DNA of 64,000 bases, taken from Nephrocerus scutellatus. Taxonomy: Eukaryota; Arthropoda; Insecta; Diptera; Pipunculidae. The number at the start of each line of letters is the position of its first letter. Positions within the stretch are counted from its first letter, which is position 1. Below, piece after piece: positions 34,701 through 45,215 of the stretch. A program made the position numbers and the translations under genes. The notes beneath the pieces were generated by a model. The model saw only the letters and a list, made by a program, of their open reading frames with translations, had not been told where the DNA came from and did no database searches. The stretch is from contig OX352761.1 in assembly GCA_947095585.1 (NCBI GenBank), positions 19,979,277 to 20,043,276 on the forward strand, in the 5' to 3' direction.

Positions 34701-37700
34701 TTGGAAGTTTCTGGAAACTTTTCAATGAGTATAAAAGGTGGCGTTCGCTGCAGAGGATTTAGTAGTTATTTGGAATTGAACCAGTCAAGTTGAAGAAGTT
34801 CTTGTAAAGAAATACTGCTACCACCTAAGGGAATTGAAGTGAAATACAAGTGTTGTTGTAATAAGTGTTTTTCTGTACATTTAAGGTTATTACCAATAAG
34901 ATAGACAAGCGAAGTTCTTAGCTCGCCATATGGATAGTTGTAATTCAGTCTAAACTGAAAGCTTATCTTAAAAGCCCAATAGTAAACATTTAATTCACAA
35001 AATTCGTAACAATTTTTTTTTCTGTGAGAAAAATTTATTTTTTATTTTTTTGGGAAATTTTTTATTTTTTAAAAAACCTTTCTTTAAAAAAAACTTTTTT
35101 TAAAAAAAAATTATTTTTTACTCGCGTCACATGCACCAAACACGCCTCAGGCGCCTCACAATACACGCGTCACAATTGTTTTAAAACTAATCCCATTAAA
35201 TTCTGACTGGTAGAAGACGAGATATACGAGTTCCTACCAAAAACTTTCCACTACTTTAGACACACGAGCTAATGTATTCCGCTATGCGAGTGACTACACA
35301 CAACCGTGTATGTATATTTGGTTGTAATTTAGTCTAAAGACTAATTAATCTTAGAAGCCTAATAGTATGCAATATTGTATTTTTTTTACACGCGCCACAC
35401 ACGTCACACGCATCACAGGTGTCACAGAAAATCTATTATGTCTTTAACGTTCTGATTGACTGATGAACTCAAGATTCTCAAATTATATGCGTCGACTGAA
35501 CGGTTATAATCGAATTCCATTAGGACAGCGTTCTTCCGCTTCCGTCTATGAGCAGAATCTCGATTCAATCAATTGCAACTCTTGTTTATCCAATCGATCT
35601 CCATTGCCAACCTTTGTTAATAATGCTGAGAATTTAGCATTCTGATGCCGGATAACTTCGATCAATTCATAAAAAACCATCGATCCGTTGTATTTTTTGC
35701 CTCCAAATGGGAGTGACTCTAACTGGTGGCAACTGCCTCAAATCACCCATAAAAATGATGTGAAATCCACTAAAAGCGGCGTCATAATTTCACGTTATTT
35801 CTTTCAGTCTACGCGTTCTAACATTTCCGCCCCAATCATGCTGACTTCATCGATGAGTATCATCTTGACATACTTGAATAAAGATCTATATAAACCCTTG
35901 ACCTCGTCCGATAATGGCATTTGGAAAATCGAAAGGATTATTTTAAACGCAGTATGACCAGCCGTGCCTCCAATAGCAATCGCGGCTTTCCCTGGGGATG
36001 CACATGCAAGATAGGCATTACAATAACCATCCATATCTGTAAATCAATTACAAATTTCCATGATGAGTTTGATGAAAAAAGTCTTCCCACATCCAGCAGG
36101 ACCAGTCAAGAACAGTTGTAACGGGTGTGGGTTTTTTTATGTTAACAACCATATAATATGTTGTACAAATTGCTTTGCGTTTGCCTTTCTCATTAGATCG
36201 CGAAACTCTGGAGTCTCCATCAAGTTGTCTTTCTTCTTCCTTCGTTTTGTAAGTTTGTTGATTTGCATTAGCGTTTTGAACTTTCGATTGAATTCAAAGT
36301 GAGTGTTTGCATTTCTAATTTTAGGGTGTCACAAATTAAGTCATCGTAAGCCGAGCGCTAACCAATTGTTTTCCATGCTTTACAGGCGCCACACAAAATG
36401 CGCGACACGCGTCACACGCGCAATGTTAAAAATTCTGTGTGAGATATAGCTGCTCAAAAAATTTCAGCTCTCTAGGTCGTGTGAAAGTACAGAAACTAAT
36501 GACTTAACTTTTTGTTAACGCGTAACAAGTTAACGGGTAACAATAAAATGTTTTATGTAATTTTTTCTATACATATATGAAAATCGATTCTTAAGAAATA
36601 AACTCCAAAAATTACGCTATCGCAAGCCGGGCGCTAACCAATTGTTTTAAAACAAGTCCCATCAAATTTTGAATGGTAGAAGCCGAGATATACGACACGA
36701 CAAACAAACGTAAACCCGTAAAAACGTACAAATGTACACACGTTCGCTGAAAAATTTGTCCTCAGAATATAAGCTTCGCCCTTCGGACTCGCAATAATAA
36801 ACTTGTGTGGTGTTTTATTTGCAAAATCCTTTCCGATCTCGAAAGCCTAAATAAATTTCGTAACAATATAGTCAACCTCTTGAGCGAATACAGTTTTTCC
36901 AATACTTTTGCACAGGAGCAACCGAAGACGTTGTCAGCCAAATTCCCAAAAGACAGCTTTTGGCATGTTGTCCGAAATATAAAGCCCTGGCCAAAAGTTA
37001 AAGGCCCACCAATACCAATACCCACCCGGGTGACCAAATCGATTTTTATTACGTTATAACTTAGCTAGACAAAAACTAGACAGCCGATTGAGCTGAAACT
37101 TTCACAGAATATGCGTCTTAACAAAATATCGGTAAACCACATAGTACGAATATGACCGAAGTGGCACTTTGTTTAGGTTTAGGCAATAGTACACCCGTCC
37201 TGTGGTAGTGATGACAAGTCGGGGATTCATGTGTGCGGGTGGCGGTGGCGCCCAGCTGGTATATAATAAACGTAGCAAGGGCGACCGTGTCGAGAGTATT
37301 ATAAAACATCGCCAAAGGCCAACGTTTTTTTACCGTCCGTTTTGTGGAGCACTATGACAACATTTTGTCCATCATGTCCACGGCGCCCTATGTTTTATTA
37401 TAATATATTATTATGTCCGGCTTGTTCTTCAGTCATCGTGACAAAGCTGTACCCTTCTGCATGGTGGACAACAGAACCACGCGCTCAACAACGTAGTGAA
37501 AAGTCTCTGGCAAAGAGTATAGAGATATCAAGAGGAACGCACTCTTTGTCTCTGGTAAAGCAAAGGTTAAAAAGCTCAACTCTCATTGATTGGACTCATT
37601 GGTTTAAAACAAAATTTTTTATGAAGTGTACTAATTGCCAATATCATTCGCTCACTCATGCATGCACTCATGCATATTTGTGATTCTCAAACTTTGAAAT

Positions 37701-40700
37701 ATCATCATATACTAATTGAATGATGGTGATTGTCAAACTTTTGAATAAAAACAGAGCCATAAACAACAATGACTGTTAATCTTTCAGCGATCCTCAAACT
37801 AGTAAACATAAATTAAGATATATGTATAAATGTTTATATATCTATAAGACAATTGACATTGAATTAAAAACACAAATTAGTGTCCCGTTTATTCGTATAA
37901 CGTTCTGTTTCGACTTTTAAGAAAATATAATTAATCCGGTAGATACCTACTAAATGTTTCATTTATTAAAAAAAAACGTACTTACTTATATATATGTAAC
38001 GTGTTCCTACGTATTCCCTTTTTTTTCTTATTAAATTTACATAATTTCGATTTGTTTTTGATCTGCGTTTAACCCTACATTAAACTTTTTAATTATATTC
38101 GTATTTTTGGTTGTGCCTTTATAATCGATTTTTTTTCAGGGTGAAAGACAAGGTCATCTTTGGTTAAATTTCAAATTTCACTCAGACTTAGTTGTGAGTG
38201 TAAAAGTAAATGCTTTCTATTTCAAAATGTGACGATAAAAACTGCTGAGAATTACATAATACAGGTTACCCTCCTATATAACACGGTAGATGGGTTCCTA
38301 TAAATTTTAGTGTTGTGTGAAACCGTGTTATATGAGAGCCGGAGCCATTGCGAAAAGGGGGGTAACGTTCAAACCACTGCTAAAACACATCTTTTTTTTA
38401 ATTCTATAAAAATAACTTAACCTTTACAAAGAATATTAATATAATAGATAACAAGAAACATAAAAAAACAAATCTGTAAATACATATATATTTTCCATTT
38501 TAATTTTTCTTTTCTTTTATTTTCTTCTTCATCGCTATTCAATGCAATTAAACGGGAACGTTCTTCCACTTGAACCTTACTTCACTTTCTAAGCTTTTTT
38601 CTGTCCTCCTTAAAAAAATCGGTAATCTTGATTTGCTTGGTTATCGTTACAAAGTCGTTGTAAATTTCATAATATAGACATAAGCAATTTTGCAGCTAAC
38701 TTTTAAACTTTCGGCTTGTTTCGGCGGAAGGGTTCGAATTCAAGAAAAAATACTCTAGCTTTTGGCTATCCTTAAGGTCTTCTTGTAATTTTTTAATGCA
38801 AAATTATTAAAAATTTGTATATAACTTGACTTGGCCCTTGTTAGTCGGTTTGTTTCGACTTCTTTAAAGGTCCTTTTAAACCAACTTTTACACGACCTAT
38901 AGAGAGCTTAAATTTTGCTAAAAATTTAATTTTCTGCCGATTCAGACACGTTTCTCGTATCAACTTAGCATTAAAAACTTGATGGGCTATGCATGTATCC
39001 TTGCTATTAGATAATTTTTGCATTTTTCCTGGATACTGTTAGCGACTTCATTATCAGCCGACTCAGTTCTTTTTTGAATTCTTTGAATAAAAAACGCTCT
39101 TTAAAATATCAAACCAATCTTTACTTGCAACAAAGTCTGGCTTGACATGACGAGCGACGAAGACATAACAACAACATCACACAAGACATTACATCTTTGC
39201 CGCCTATACCTCTGAGTGTTGAACACTCTATGGGACAGATTTTCGTACGTACTCGTGCTGTTGCTAGAGTTTTAAACCTCACAAATCCTCTGGGTCAGAT
39301 GGTATTTCCCCATTAGCTTTGAACAGGTGTTCTTTCAAGCTGTTCTTACGTAAGCTTTTCCATCTATCCTATTCTTCTGGACTCTTTCCAAAAAGTTGGA
39401 AAACAGCATTTGTCCAGCCTATAACCAGCGAGCCGTCGTCGTAACGACCCGTACGTATGTACCTTGTTCTCACCGAATAGTGGAACCGGTATTTGCATCA
39501 ATTTAGTGAAAAGCTTTTGCACTCGATGTTTTCAAGGCATATTACAGAGTTTGGCATCAAGCTCTTTCACAAAATGCGAGCTTATGGAGTCGATGAAAAA
39601 CTGATTCATTGGATTAGAAGCTATCTTTTGAACCGTTCAATTCAAGTTGACTTGGACGGTTTTAAGTCTGAAATATATCACATATCACATTCCACAGGGT
39701 TCCGTTGTGTACCCGACACTCTTTCTCATTTTTATTAATATCCTAGTCTCGTCCATTCTTCTAATCTAATTCACTCTGTGGTTGTGGAACGTACTTCGCT
39801 TCTCTTGTGGAACTCAAACACCTATGCGCGTAAAATTCCGACCTGGATAGCATAATAAAATGGGGAGAAAATAATCGAGTTTTAATCAGTTTACCCTCAA
39901 GCCTCGGACGTACAGTTAAGTTCAGAGATTTGTAATTCAGCCGTACAACACGTATCTGCCACAACGCCTTTGTCTCTTCCTTTTCCTCAACGACCATCCT
40001 GTGCCAAGCATATAGCCGAGCATTATAATGGCGCGAACCCCTTTACACGTGTGTAAATTATTAAAACAAACCTCTAACATCAGACCTAAAACCAATTCAT
40101 TAAAAAATTAAACATACGATGCAGGACGAAGATCGTGTTATATGAAGGTTTCCGAAATTTTGTTTTCGTGTTAAAACGAGCCCGTGTTGTTGGTTACCTT
40201 GTTATATGAAGGTTTCCGAAATTTTTGTTATTGTGTTAGAGCAAAACTGTGTAGTAGGATAACGTGTTGTAGGGGGGCCTGTGAAGTGCATAATATTTTC
40301 TGATTCACATTATATATACGTTTACAATTTGGCAAAGTGCAGAATTAAATGTTTTATCTCTTAATTCAGAAGATCTATGTTAATAAAGGTATTTTTTACC
40401 ACGAAAACCCAAAACTCTGTACCTTCTACAGCTTATGCGTGGATATGGTTTAGGGTATGGTTTTAGCTAATCGAGAGAGGCATAAAATTCTGACATTTGA
40501 AAATAATTAACCTAATACCAACAAGGAGTCACATGTAGGCTTTAAAATACATAATGCATTGCTTAAAAACCATTACTCGTGTCAAATAACTTGATCAGTA
40601 ATCACAGCATTAAACTATAGCATAACATTTTATTTATAAAACTTAATGTATCCTAGTATATTTAATAAAGAACCTCAAAATAATTTACCAGTTTAACAAA

Positions 40701-41285
40701 AAAGATTTAGGTATATTATAGCGTTATAGAAATAGTTCAGTAGTTTTTTAAAATTAAAAATTAAAATTAAGGTGAGAACTTTAAGGTTAATATTATTTTA
40801 TTTCAAGTTTAGTTGTTGGATACAGTTAACCGAAAGTTTTAAAAAAAACCTACCTGGAGTTTAGAGTCAAAAAACGGTCGATTTGACGTGCTGGCTCCAT
40901 TTTTACTTTGAATTTAGAATCATGGGAATTATCAATGAAAATTTTGCAGTGTTCAAAGTGACGCAATGAACCAAGTAATATTTTGTTACAAAAAAAATAA
41001 TTATTAAAATTATATATAATAATATTAATAACTGAATAATTTACATACACTTAATATGTCAAAATAACGAACCTTATTAAAAAGTTTATATTCATACTCG
41101 GCAACATTTCGGCAGTTTGGAAATTTTCCAGACATTCCAGTAATACAGATTTCATCATCATCACATTCAGGATGCACACGCGAGAACTTTTTTGTATTTT
41201 TCGATGATGATGTCGTTGCGTTAGGAGAAAGAGAAGATTTTGAATTTGCGGTAAGTGAGGCGGTCGTTTCCTGCTTAGACGTCAT
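19717..41285 (-). CDS. FASN: Type I fatty acid synthase, complete ten-exon gene
   Basis: Minus-strand exons 41285-41073, 33148-32631, 32530-30713, 30654-30231, 28583-27306, 27235-26623, 26547-26273, 23654-23305, 23236-22141 and 20391-19717 join in phase at GT-AG sites to 2419 residues, the usual family length. Domain order and active sites: ketosynthase (Cys203 in DTACSSS, His335, His373); malonyl/acetyltransferase (Ser630 in GHSVGE, His732); dehydratase (His923); enoyl reductase (HAGTGGIG at 1579); ketoreductase (GGLGGFG at 1791, Tyr1934); acyl carrier protein (Ser2054 in GMDSLM); thioesterase (Ser2213 in GYSFG, His2380). It builds long-chain fatty acids from malonyl-CoA and NADPH in the cytosol. 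The ketosynthase His motif reads EAHSTGT where EAHGTGT is usual. Introns 1, 4, 7 and 9 are full of transposons. Which of the fly FASN paralogues this is stays open. Confidence 0.97.
20540..21000 (+). mobile_element. LINE family C fragments in opposite orientations, in FASN intron 9
   Basis: The left part (20540-20650) is the 3' end of family C on the minus strand, matching 39.9-40.0 kb inverted. The right part (20655-20960) is plus strand and reads KYFTSSDLASIYKAF, then GAPKTTLHQLNRIQNRAMKI with DANIANSIDSLEHSR. Two fragments therefore abut head to head. Both are inactive. Confidence 0.75.
21170..21640 (-). repeat. Repeat family E, inverted copy with internal tandem units, in FASN intron 9
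   Basis: The reverse complement starts with the family E tail. Three units of about 120 bases then repeat a GGGGGCACCCATACAAATT-like block and CGTGTATCTCCTATGGACAA. Noncoding. Confidence 0.7.
21680..21950 (+). repeat. Dispersed element family D, copy 2, in FASN intron 9
   Basis: This is the longest D copy: a GTATATTACACAACGAGC start, the CACACGACCAAACCGG block, GGGAATGTGTGTTTGC, and an end with TATAACGGCTACTTTCGAAGC plus TAGGTTATAG. The last part can fold on itself around TTCGAA. Confidence 0.75.
23715..23970 (+). mobile_element. LINE family A 3' end, in FASN intron 7
   Basis: It is nearly the same as the end of the 43.3-44.7 kb copy: AAATGGAGCTGGATTGGCCA, the GAGTTGGCCGTCCTAGCAAG block, and the final GCTCCCCCGCGGAGTAAAG. 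It is 5' truncated and lies antisense to the host gene. Confidence 0.85.
24270..25690 (+). mobile_element. Degenerate LINE family B copy, in FASN intron 7
   Basis: Matches to the 9.1-10.4 kb copy can be followed in order: endonuclease end (AGACCACGTATTGATAGAG), RT palm (FKAAFDSIAR with stops), and a C-terminal part (ETLVLSKKHFDLLAAFERKF, LCRLQWAGHLARV). Many stops and small gaps make it the most decayed LINE in the window. Confidence 0.75.
25690..25960 (+). mobile_element. Tc1/Tc3-like transposase remnant, in FASN intron 7
   Basis: The plus strand reads HWKNVVFSDKK.FNLDGPDG followed by YNFYFHDLRKEEVFL, matching the region around the second catalytic Asp of Tc3-type transposases, with a stop codon inside. 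A weak later match (NLFGQWRTKR) suggests that the middle was deleted. The family call rests on the FSD and FNLDGPDG blocks. Confidence 0.7.
28740..29580 (+). mobile_element. R1/jockey-like LINE fragment, in FASN intron 4
   Basis: The frames read DLWQKVKVVFIPKARK, SPKDLRRIS and AFVDFEGAVNNV, then GVIAYADDVAIAVSGKHPNT, and RCGLRVNPHKTEYSLY. This is the RT finger-palm order, with AYADD as the active site. Several frame breaks are present. It differs from families A, B and C. Confidence 0.8.
29598..29830 (-). mobile_element. tRNA-derived SINE body, copy 4, in FASN intron 4
   Basis: The reverse complement has the SINE body and ATT tail, but the head is not the tRNA-like one. Upstream GC-rich sequence continues to about 30060 with no match to the other copies. 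This could be a chimera, a truncated copy, or the 3' end of the partner LINE that shares this tail. Confidence 0.75.
33310..33450 (+). mobile_element. Short LINE fragment (RT motif), in FASN intron 1
   Basis: The frame reads RYINDLLSGTSNAIRCFAGN, where FADD is expected at the end. It is the palm region of a CR1/jockey-type RT with both active-site Asp codons changed. Confidence 0.6.
34085..34215 (+). repeat. Dispersed repeat family F, copy 2, in FASN intron 1
   Basis: Same block order as at 17.29-17.42 kb, including a TACTGGTCAAAAATGTAGTC block and the CAAACCGGTTTG palindrome. Confidence 0.65.
34255..34573 (-). mobile_element. LINE family A fragment, truncated at both ends, in FASN intron 1
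   Basis: One open minus-strand frame reads FVDFKCAFDSVGRNMMW, CRVIHNGHLGSPF and YSGVKQGLTLSPLLFTIVIE. This is the RT palm up to the residues before the ADD motif. It is closest to the 43.3-44.7 kb copy. Confidence 0.85.
35110..35450 (+). repeat. CACACG-rich repeat pieces, in FASN intron 1
   Basis: CTCGCGTCACATGCACC and CACGCGCCACACACGTCACA blocks match the family at 1.8 and 3.1 kb. A poly-T/poly-A rich stretch precedes them (35010-35115). Confidence 0.6.
35530..36130 (-). mobile_element. Helitron Pif1-like helicase remnant, in FASN intron 1
   Basis: Minus-strand reading: LFLTGPAGCGKTFFIKLI (Walker A), DGYCNAYLACASPGKAAIA, the GGTAGHTAFKI block, FKYVKMILIDEVSMIGAEML (Walker B region), and after frame breaks FYELIEVIRHQNAKFSALL. 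This is the N-terminal half of the helicase whose C-terminal half is seen at 6.7-7.2 kb. Broken and inactive. Confidence 0.88.
36370..36500 (+). repeat. CACACG-rich repeat, further copy, in FASN intron 1
   Basis: GCGCGACACGCGTCACACGC is followed by TTTCAGCTCTCTAGGTCGTG, the same order as near 1.8 and 3.1 kb. Confidence 0.65.
36501..38260. other. Intronic stretch without a recognised feature
   Basis: Open frames at 36762-37059 and 37342-37683 lack motifs that I know. GC-richer sequence with a TATATAATAAA-like core (37185-37320) might be part of an LTR or promoter, but no partner copy supports this. Confidence 0.35.
38264..40287. mobile_element. Candidate TA-inserting DNA transposon ends (pogo/Tigger-like), with a LINE inside
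   Basis: The left end reads ACAGGTTACCCTCCTATAT then AACACGGT. The right end, reverse-complemented, reads ACAGGCCCCCCTACAACACG. Sub-terminal copies of GTGTTATATGAAGGTTTCCG at about 40138 and 40201 echo the GTGTTATATGAGAGCC at 38320. A TA precedes the left end. No transposase is recognised between the ends. Minus-strand sequence at 38.83-38.99 kb belongs to the CACACG repeat family. The superfamily is a guess from the end sequence. Confidence 0.45.
39190..40060 (+). mobile_element. LINE family C, reverse transcriptase and 3' end, in FASN intron 1
   Basis: Plus-strand frames read HLSYSSGLFPKSWKTAFVQP, FGIKLFHKMRAYGVDEKLIH, WIRSYLLNRSIQVDLDGFKS and a damaged SGVPQGSVLSP block. The 3' end (TGCCAAGCATATAGCCGA and on) matches 44.7-45.2 kb. 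The stretch between palm and 3' end is deleted. Confidence 0.82.
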
Positions 41286-41474
41286 TTTCCTTTCTTTTTT
41301 TTAATATAAGTTAATTTCGAAGGATTAAAAATAGTGTTCTTTTTTCTATAAAATTTGCCACGAAAATAATATTAATTCAAATACCGATTAATGATAATTC
41401 ACACAGCGTTTTCACTTAGCACAATATATACTCAATAGACTCAAATGCGAGTGAATTGCTAGACGAGCTGCAAT

Positions 41475-41508
41475 TGATTTCTAGTCGGTGAATTCTGCTA
41501 CTTTTATA
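41475..41508 (-). promoter_or_regulatory. Candidate core promoter of the fatty acid synthase gene
   Basis: On the minus strand a TATAAAAG box (41508-41501) is followed at the usual distance (about 33 bases) by an initiator-like TCAATTG with the A near 41475. This gives a 5' UTR of about 190 bases without an intron. Inferred from motif and spacing only. Confidence 0.5.
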
Positions 41509-41509
41509 A

Positions 41510-42415
41510 TTTATAACAATCTAATTAGGTATGCCACGATACAGTTATTTACTGTAATTGTATTATTCAGTGTATACGAACAATTAAAATGTAAATTACA
41601 CCTTAAAAATTCTTGAAATGTTTAAAATTTTATATAAAGTCTCTATGTACTGAATGTGTCCGAATAGCGTACGCTGGCTGCATTTGTGGCGCTCAGTGGC
41701 AAAAGGGAGACCGATGACCTATGTAAGAAAGTAGGAAAATACGATTTTTATTAAATCAAACTGTTAATCAATATTATGTCCTGCAGTATAACCACGAAAA
41801 GCACATGGTTTGATAGAAATATTTAAGTGTTTTCGAAGTTTCTTTTCGATTTTAGTGATGATCTTCGCTGATCTTTCTAACTTGACTAGATTTTTACATA
41901 TTAACATAAAAAGTTAAAAAGTGAAGACAGACGATGTTAAAATTTACATTCATACGTACTAACACTGTTTAATGGGGTAAACTGTATCCAAAAAAGCGAC
42001 AGTAATCAAACTAAATCAGTTAAATGGTAATCAATCGTCAAGCCGAACTTGAATACTTAAAAAAGTGTATGTACGTACGAGTATATATAAAATTTCCATA
42101 TGGGTTCAGTGAACTTTTGATATAGAATATTCAACAAGTTTTACTCGTGTGATTTAACAAATTTGGAAATCATTAGATAAACAAGGATATACGAGTAGAC
42201 AAGCCGTAAATTGCAGTGCAATTTAGCGAGTGTTTTTGTTTTGCACTGGACTGTCAGAAAACATCTAATGATTGGTAGCATCAATGCAAGTTATGAACTC
42301 GCCCCAAGTCACGCCCACGCCTGATATTTCCGCTAAACCGTTTGATATGATTCCTTAACTAATTTCGAATAAAGACTTTTCTATGTCTTTTTCACACACT
42401 GCGGTGTCCGTAGCA
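41510..42415. other. Upstream spacer of FASN with no feature seen
   Basis: AT-rich sequence without recognisable gene or repeat. Confidence 0.4.
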
Positions 42416-42419
42416 TTCT

Positions 42420-42740
42420 AAGGGCAAAAAACCAATCCATAAAATTGAAATTTTGATCTAAATTTTCTAACCGGCCCACATGTGTGCAAAGTTTGAATCG
42501 GGCTAATTAAAAAAAAATATATATATATATATAAGAACCCATTCCCCTGATTCCCGATCACTTTCGAATTCCGAAAATAACAGAAATTGTTGAAATCGGA
42601 AACACACATGTGTACAAAGTTTTATTAAGAGCGGGCTTTAGGAAGTGGGCTAAAAATTGGTCGCAAGATCCAATAGTCACCGACAGACAGACAGACACAT
42701 GCTGACACATGCCACGAAGTTAATATAGAGAATCTAAAAA
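42420..42740 (+). repeat. Dispersed repeat family E, copy 3
   Basis: ACACATGTGTACAAAG, a GGGCTTTAGGAAGTGGGCTA block, CGCAAGATCC, a CAGACAGACAGACAC run and AAGTTAATATAGAGAATCT occur in the family order. Confidence 0.75.
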
Positions 42741-42766
42741 CGTGGTTCTGACCCTGTATCAAATCA

Positions 42767-42825
42767 CTTACCAACTTATTATTCTTGAAACATGTTCTTG
42801 TTCAAGAATAATAAGTTGGTAAGTC
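42767..42825. repeat. Perfect 24-bp inverted repeat with 11-base loop
   Basis: ACTTACCAACTTATTATTCT (arm continues to 42790) is matched without mismatch by its reverse complement at 42802-42825. The loop is ACATGTTCTTG. It lies right after a family E copy. Confidence 0.9.
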
Positions 42826-43029
42826 TTATTAGAAAGAAAAATACCAAAACTGAAAATTTTACTATGTAAAAGAAAGTATGGTTATCATGAACATTTTCGA
42901 ACTCGGGATTTTTGCAGATTTACCCATTACCGTATCTCTTGAGTCAAAAAAAGTGAAAATAAAAAAATCTCTGTCTGTCTGTATGTATGTCTGTCTGTGT
43001 CCACTCTACAGCCCAGCCGGCTGAACTTA

Positions 43030-43300
43030 TCGGGATGAAAATTCATATTTAAGCTTTTTACATAATTTGTAAGGGGCAGATGATTTTGACGGAAATCTGA
43101 AAGCCGGGAGTGTCAGTTTTTCAAATTTTTGCAAATAACTCAAAAAGTAAAGAAATCTAAACAAAAAACAAAAAAAAATTAAAAAGTTTCCAAAAAATCG
43201 GGCTTTAGAAAGTGGGTTAAATATTGATCACAAGATTTGGTGTGCCAGCCAGCCAGCCAGCCACGGGCATGCGAAGTTAATATAGAGAATTTAAAAATAA
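43030..43300 (+). repeat. Repeat family E, partial copy 4
   Basis: The end part carries GGGCTTTAGAAAGTGGGTTA, GATCACAAGAT, a CCAGCCAGCCAGCCAGCCA run, and GCGAAGTTAATATAGAGAAT. CAGCCAGC replaces the CAGACAGA run of other copies. A separate CTGTCTGTATGTATGTCTGT run lies just upstream. Confidence 0.7.
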
Positions 43301-43339
43301 AAATTTTGAAAAAAAAATTAATATACATTTACTGAAGAT

Positions 43340-44695
43340 TCTGGTCCCGTCCGCAAAAGAAAGTCTTGTCGTGCCCACACCGTCGTTAAAAGAAGGCTTA
43401 ATAGTCAAACTCCCCAAGAAAGGTTTTTTGAGCAATGGCGAAAACTGGAGAGTAATTACCCTGCTAAACACCATAAACAAAGTGATCTTCTCTATAATAG
43501 CTAGGCGCTTACGGAATGCGTTAGAGCCAATTTTGAGAAATGAACAAGCAAGATTTCGCCAAAACCGTTCTTGTACTGATCAAATTAACACCCTGAATCA
43601 GTTGAGTATTGCTCTTCTCTGTATTTAGTTTTTGTAGATTTTAAACACGCTTTTGATAGCGTGGGCCGCAAATTGATGTGGCAGATTTTGTCTAGCTATG
43701 GCGGAAAAACTAATTAATATCATTAAGGAGCTGTACCGCGACTCAAAATGCCGCGTCCTTCATAACGGCATTCACCTTTCAACATCAACTCGGGAGTCAA
43801 GCAATGTTGCACCCTCTCACCATTGCTTTTCACAATTTTCATCGAGTGGGTGATGAAAATAGTAGCCCGTACTACATCGGGTTTGCCATGGAATGCTTTT
43901 CACCGCCTAGAAGACCTGGACTATGCCGATGATATCTGTCTCCTATCACTATCGCTAGGTGACATGTAGTGAAAATTAAACTGAACTCCACGCTCCTCCT
44001 CCTCCACGGGCTTAAAAATTTACGTCTCAAAAACAAAACTACTTCGCGTTAACGCTAGTGGAACATGTGATCTCTCGATTTATGGACATCAGATAGAGGA
44101 AGTCGATAAGTTTTGTTATTTGGGCCGCTGGATGTCAAAAAATGGTGGTGCTGACTCGGATGTGTGCTCTCGTGTAAACAAGGCGCGACACTCCAATAGT
44201 ATGCTAAATAATATCTGGAACTCCTCGCAAATCTCCCGGAATCTGAAGCTAACGATCTTCAGATCCAACGTTCTCTCAGTACTCTTGTATGGCTGCGAAA
44301 CGTGGAAAGTCACAGAGTCAATTACGACGCGCCTCCAAGTCTTCATCAACAAGTGCTTAAGGAGGATAATAAGAATAAGATGGCCGGACATTATCACCAA
44401 TCAAGACTTGTGTAGAGTAACGCAGCAGGAAGCAATTGCAATCACGATCAGACGACGAAAATGGAGCTGGATTGGCCACACTTTGAGAAAGCCAGCGGAC
44501 GATATTACCTAGCGCTCGACTGGAATCCACAAGGTAGCCGCCGAGTTGGCCGTCCTAGCAAGACATGGAAAAAGACAATAGAAGAGGATGCAAGATCCCA
44601 GGGGACAGAGTGGCGTCTCTTGAAACCTCAGGCGGTAAATCGAGTTCGTTGGCGGGCATTTGTAAAAGCCCTATGCTCCCCCGCGGAGTAAAGAA
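43340..44695 (+). mobile_element. Non-LTR retrotransposon, family A, longest copy
   Basis: Plus-strand frames read NWRVITLLNTINKVIFSII, ARRLRNALEPILRNEQARF, RTDQIN-like text, FVDFKHAFDSVGRKLMW with a stop, a broken palm with LDYADDICLL, then VLLYGCETWKVTESITTRLQ, WSWIGHTLRK, ALDWNPQGSRRVGRPSKTWK and VRWRAFVKALCSPAE. Frameshifts near 43628, 43700, 43960 and 44510 make it dead. The 3' end lacks poly(A). It supplies the reference order for the shorter copies at 1.9, 23.7 and 34.3 kb. Confidence 0.88.
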
Positions 44696-44719
44696 AAGAA
44701 AGAAAAGAATTAAATGCAA

Positions 44720-45215
44720 ACAATTTATATTTTCCTTTTTTTTCGCTCATCAGCTATTGTAATATACTTGTGGCACAAAACACCGTGTCTTCTTTCAATG
44801 TGCCTCGGGGAAACAAAAAGGTTAGACACCCTTATACTAGGTAGAATGCCAAACCGTGCAATAAAACTTATCGGTGATGAAAACATTGTGAAGTCAACAG
44901 GTTCGATTGTTTCACCGGCCGGCAGTATGCTCAAGAGAAATAGCTATTTGGATGCCACCTCGCATTGAATTCAACCGCAATACTAGTGGCGCTCTAAATG
45001 CTCATCAGTACAACAGTACCGTACAACACGTGTGTGGAATGCTTGCCAAGCTCTGCTTTTACACATCGTTACGAGCCACAAGCATTGAAAACACAAGCTC
45101 ATAGACATCTCCCCTCAATTTTTTCCTCTTTTTTCTTAACGGCCATGCTGTGCCAAGCATATAGCCGAACATTATAAGGGTGGGTGCGAAGCCCTTTATG
45201 CGTGCGCAAATTTAT
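44720..45215 (+). mobile_element. LINE family C 3' end
   Basis: It reads LGRMPNRAIKLIGDENIVKS, then noncoding sequence shared with 39.9-40.05 kb (CCGTACAACACG and TGCCAAGCATATAGCCGA). It lies 25 bases after the family A copy. Confidence 0.75.

Noticed and set aside
37185..37320. An LTR-like promoter segment with TATATAATAAA
   Set aside because: No second LTR, primer-binding site or Pol sequence is found near it.
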